A DNA stretch of 7,285 nt. It comes from Minisyncoccota bacterium (lineage in GTDB: Bacteria; Patescibacteriota; Minisyncoccia; Minisyncoccales; GCA-002788555). Positions within the stretch are counted from its first letter, which is position 1, and every line of letters starts with the position of its first letter. The position numbers were made by a program, and so were the translations under genes. Location of the stretch: contig JAQVET010000033.1 of NCBI GenBank assembly GCA_028697615.1, positions 1-7,285 on the forward strand, written 5' to 3'. The notes below the pieces were generated by a model. It was not told the DNA's origin. It ran no database searches and was given only the letters and a program-made list of their open reading frames with translations. Positions 6,523 to 7,285 of this stretch are shown piece by piece.

Positions 6523-7188
6523 TTAATAAAGCGCAAGTTGACCAGTTACATAGATTTCCAAAATGGCCGCTAAAAAAAGCAGTGGCACTAAAACTTGAAG
6601 AAAAAATTCGCATCCCAAATTTAATTCCATTTTAACACTTTTTTTATTAATTTCAAAAGATTTATGATTTCCAAAAAGAGATTGAAAATAATTAATAATT
6701 TTATCAATAGATATTTTACCAATTTTAATTCCAATTGCTGCTGATAAAATCATCACTGGAATTTCGATAATCCCATGCGGTAAAATTAATAAAAGAAAAT
6801 CCGAAAATGGCTTTTTTAAAAAAATTAAAAAAATAAAACTTAAAAAACCCAATAATATGCCGTTAATTAAAATACCATAAAAAGAAGAAATTCCAAAAAT
6901 AAAACTAAAAATAGTAATTATACCCAAAGATTGGATATTCTTTAGCCAAATTAAAAACACTTGCAAAGGCCTTGAAAAATTCTCCAAAACGAGAAATGGC
7001 TCTACTAAAGATTTAATTTGCCCCTCAATTTCTTCGATAAACTTATCTGATTCTTCTTTTGGAAGATAATTTGAGACAGTATTAAAAAGAAAATAGCCAA
7101 AAATTATTGAAAAAACAAAAATCAATGTAGTAAAAATCACATAATTCTTAAGAGAAAAAAAATAATTTTTAATCTGATCTTTTGTCAT
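6523..7188 (-). CDS. SpoIIM-family (DUF95) integral membrane protein
   Basis: 221 residues. Hydrophobic segments lie at about 17-36, 88-101, 104-124, 131-157 and 195-215, with a hydrophilic stretch at about 43-65 between the first two. The family's features are visible: NGILLGF near 109-115, the hallmark LPHGIIEIPVMILSAAIGIKIG at about 136-157, and a final hydrophobic helix VLVPLLFLAAILEIYVTG. In Bacillus SpoIIM is part of the forespore engulfment machinery, but the family is widespread in archaea and non-sporulating bacteria with no known role. No sporulation gene is present, so the name should be read as a family label only. It is the first gene of the run; leuS follows after 49 bp with no evident functional link. 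Confidence 0.85.
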   Translation of the reverse strand: MTKDQIKNYFFSLKNYVIFTTLIFVFSIIFGYFLFNTVSNYLPKEESDKFIEEIEGQIKSLVEPFLVLENFSRPLQVFLIWLKNIQSLGIITIFSFIFGISSFYGILINGILLGFLSFIFLIFLKKPFSDFLLLILPHGIIEIPVMILSAAIGIKIGKISIDKIINYFQSLFGNHKSFEINKKSVKMELNLGCEFFLQVLVPLLFLAAILEIYVTGQLALY

Positions 7189-7202
7189 AATTTTAAATTA
7201 TA
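7187..7202 (-). promoter_or_regulatory. TATAAT/AATTTAAA element abutting the spoIIM-like start
   Basis: The coding strand reads TATAATTTAAAATTAT, where the last two bases are the AT of the start codon. The TATAAT (7202-7197) is 8 nt before the ATG, so a transcript initiated from it would be leaderless or nearly so. A -35 is not convincing: TTGAAA at 7232-7227 is 24 bp away. The same 16 nt occur before dcd. Confidence 0.45.
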
Positions 7203-7253
7203 TACTTTAACTAAAAAATGATTTTTTTTCAATATTTTCTATTTCTATTTAAA

Positions 7254-7278
7254 AAGGAAGAAGTATAAACTTCTCCTT
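7254..7278 (-). terminator. Weak terminator-like hairpin of an upstream minus-strand gene
   Basis: AAGGAGAAG and CTTCTTCCTT pair over 9 bp with one bulged base (7258) and a 6-nt loop (7264-7269). On the minus strand the stem runs into a TTTTT tract (7255-7251). This fits a weak intrinsic terminator for a gene beyond the right edge. Between it and the spoIIM-like gene (7189-7250) only the TATAAT element is visible. Confidence 0.4.
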
Positions 7279-7285
7279 AATTATT

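Noticed and set aside
6474..6536. Longer LeuRS start at 6536
   Set aside because: It adds 21 basic residues with no LeuRS homology and overlaps the end of the spoIIM-like gene; MEDQYNFKKHE at 6473 is the natural family start.
18..6635. Plus-strand open frames at 18-209, 956-1273, 1665-1862, 2215-2451, 2554-2940, 3229-3477, 4429-4668, 5233-5436, 6060-6272 and 6429-6635
   Set aside because: Each lies antisense to a well-supported minus-strand gene, is low in complexity (Phe/Ile/Leu/Ser-rich) and shows no recognisable domain.
1..7285. Alternative genetic code with TGA as glycine (as in Absconditabacteria/Gracilibacteria)
   Set aside because: No gene contains an internal TGA, and the only TGA ends thyA at a sensible length; ordinary GGN glycine codons are used.
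1..7285. tRNA, rRNA, CRISPR array, insertion sequence or phage genes
   Set aside because: No cloverleaf-like, repeat-spacer or transposase/integrase sequence was seen; nearly all of the window is covered by the seven housekeeping-type genes.

Overview
All seven protein genes in this window lie on the minus strand. Read 5'->3' on that strand they are: a SpoIIM-family membrane protein, leuS, dcd, an MtrA-like/DUF4346 protein, a thymidylate synthase, a dCMP deaminase (ComEB type) and gatB. The DNA is very AT-rich, intergenic gaps are short (8 to about 110 bp), six of seven genes stop with TAA (thyA uses TGA), and no start codon has a convincing Shine-Dalgarno sequence. The LeuRS is of the bacterial type. 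Together with the methanogen-like thymidylate synthase and MtrA-like protein, this suggests a reduced, AT-rich bacterium, most likely of the Candidate Phyla Radiation/Patescibacteria (for example Parcubacteria). That placement is an inference; no rRNA is present.

Layout. Positions 7285-7189 hold a weak terminator-like hairpin and a TATAAT box. Positions 7188-6523 encode the SpoIIM-like protein and 6473-3957 leuS. Dcd follows after 8 bp (3948-3373) and the MtrA-like/DUF4346 gene after another 24 bp (3353-2499). An 87-bp gap with a perfect 14-bp palindrome precedes thyA (2411-1638). A gap with a perfect extended -10 promoter then starts a second unit, comEB (1528-935) and gatB (920-6). The gatB frame ends at a TAA just inside the window edge, well short of the usual GatB length.

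The core is a dTMP-supply cluster. Dcd deaminates dCTP, the ComEB-type enzyme deaminates dCMP to dUMP, and the ThyA-family enzyme would methylate dUMP. The unusual partner is a soluble homologue of MtrA, the corrinoid-carrying subunit of the methanogen methyltransferase Mtr, fused to a DUF4346 domain and placed just upstream of thyA. The synthase has the short methanogen-like architecture, without the C-terminal segment that closes over folate in ordinary ThyA. I infer a candidate non-canonical C1 supply for thymidylate synthesis.

A second pattern is the octamer AATTTAAA. On the coding strand I find it only six times: five copies lie 3-7 nt before a start codon (spoIIM-like, leuS, dcd, thyA, gatB) and the sixth lies 25 nt before the mtrA-like start.
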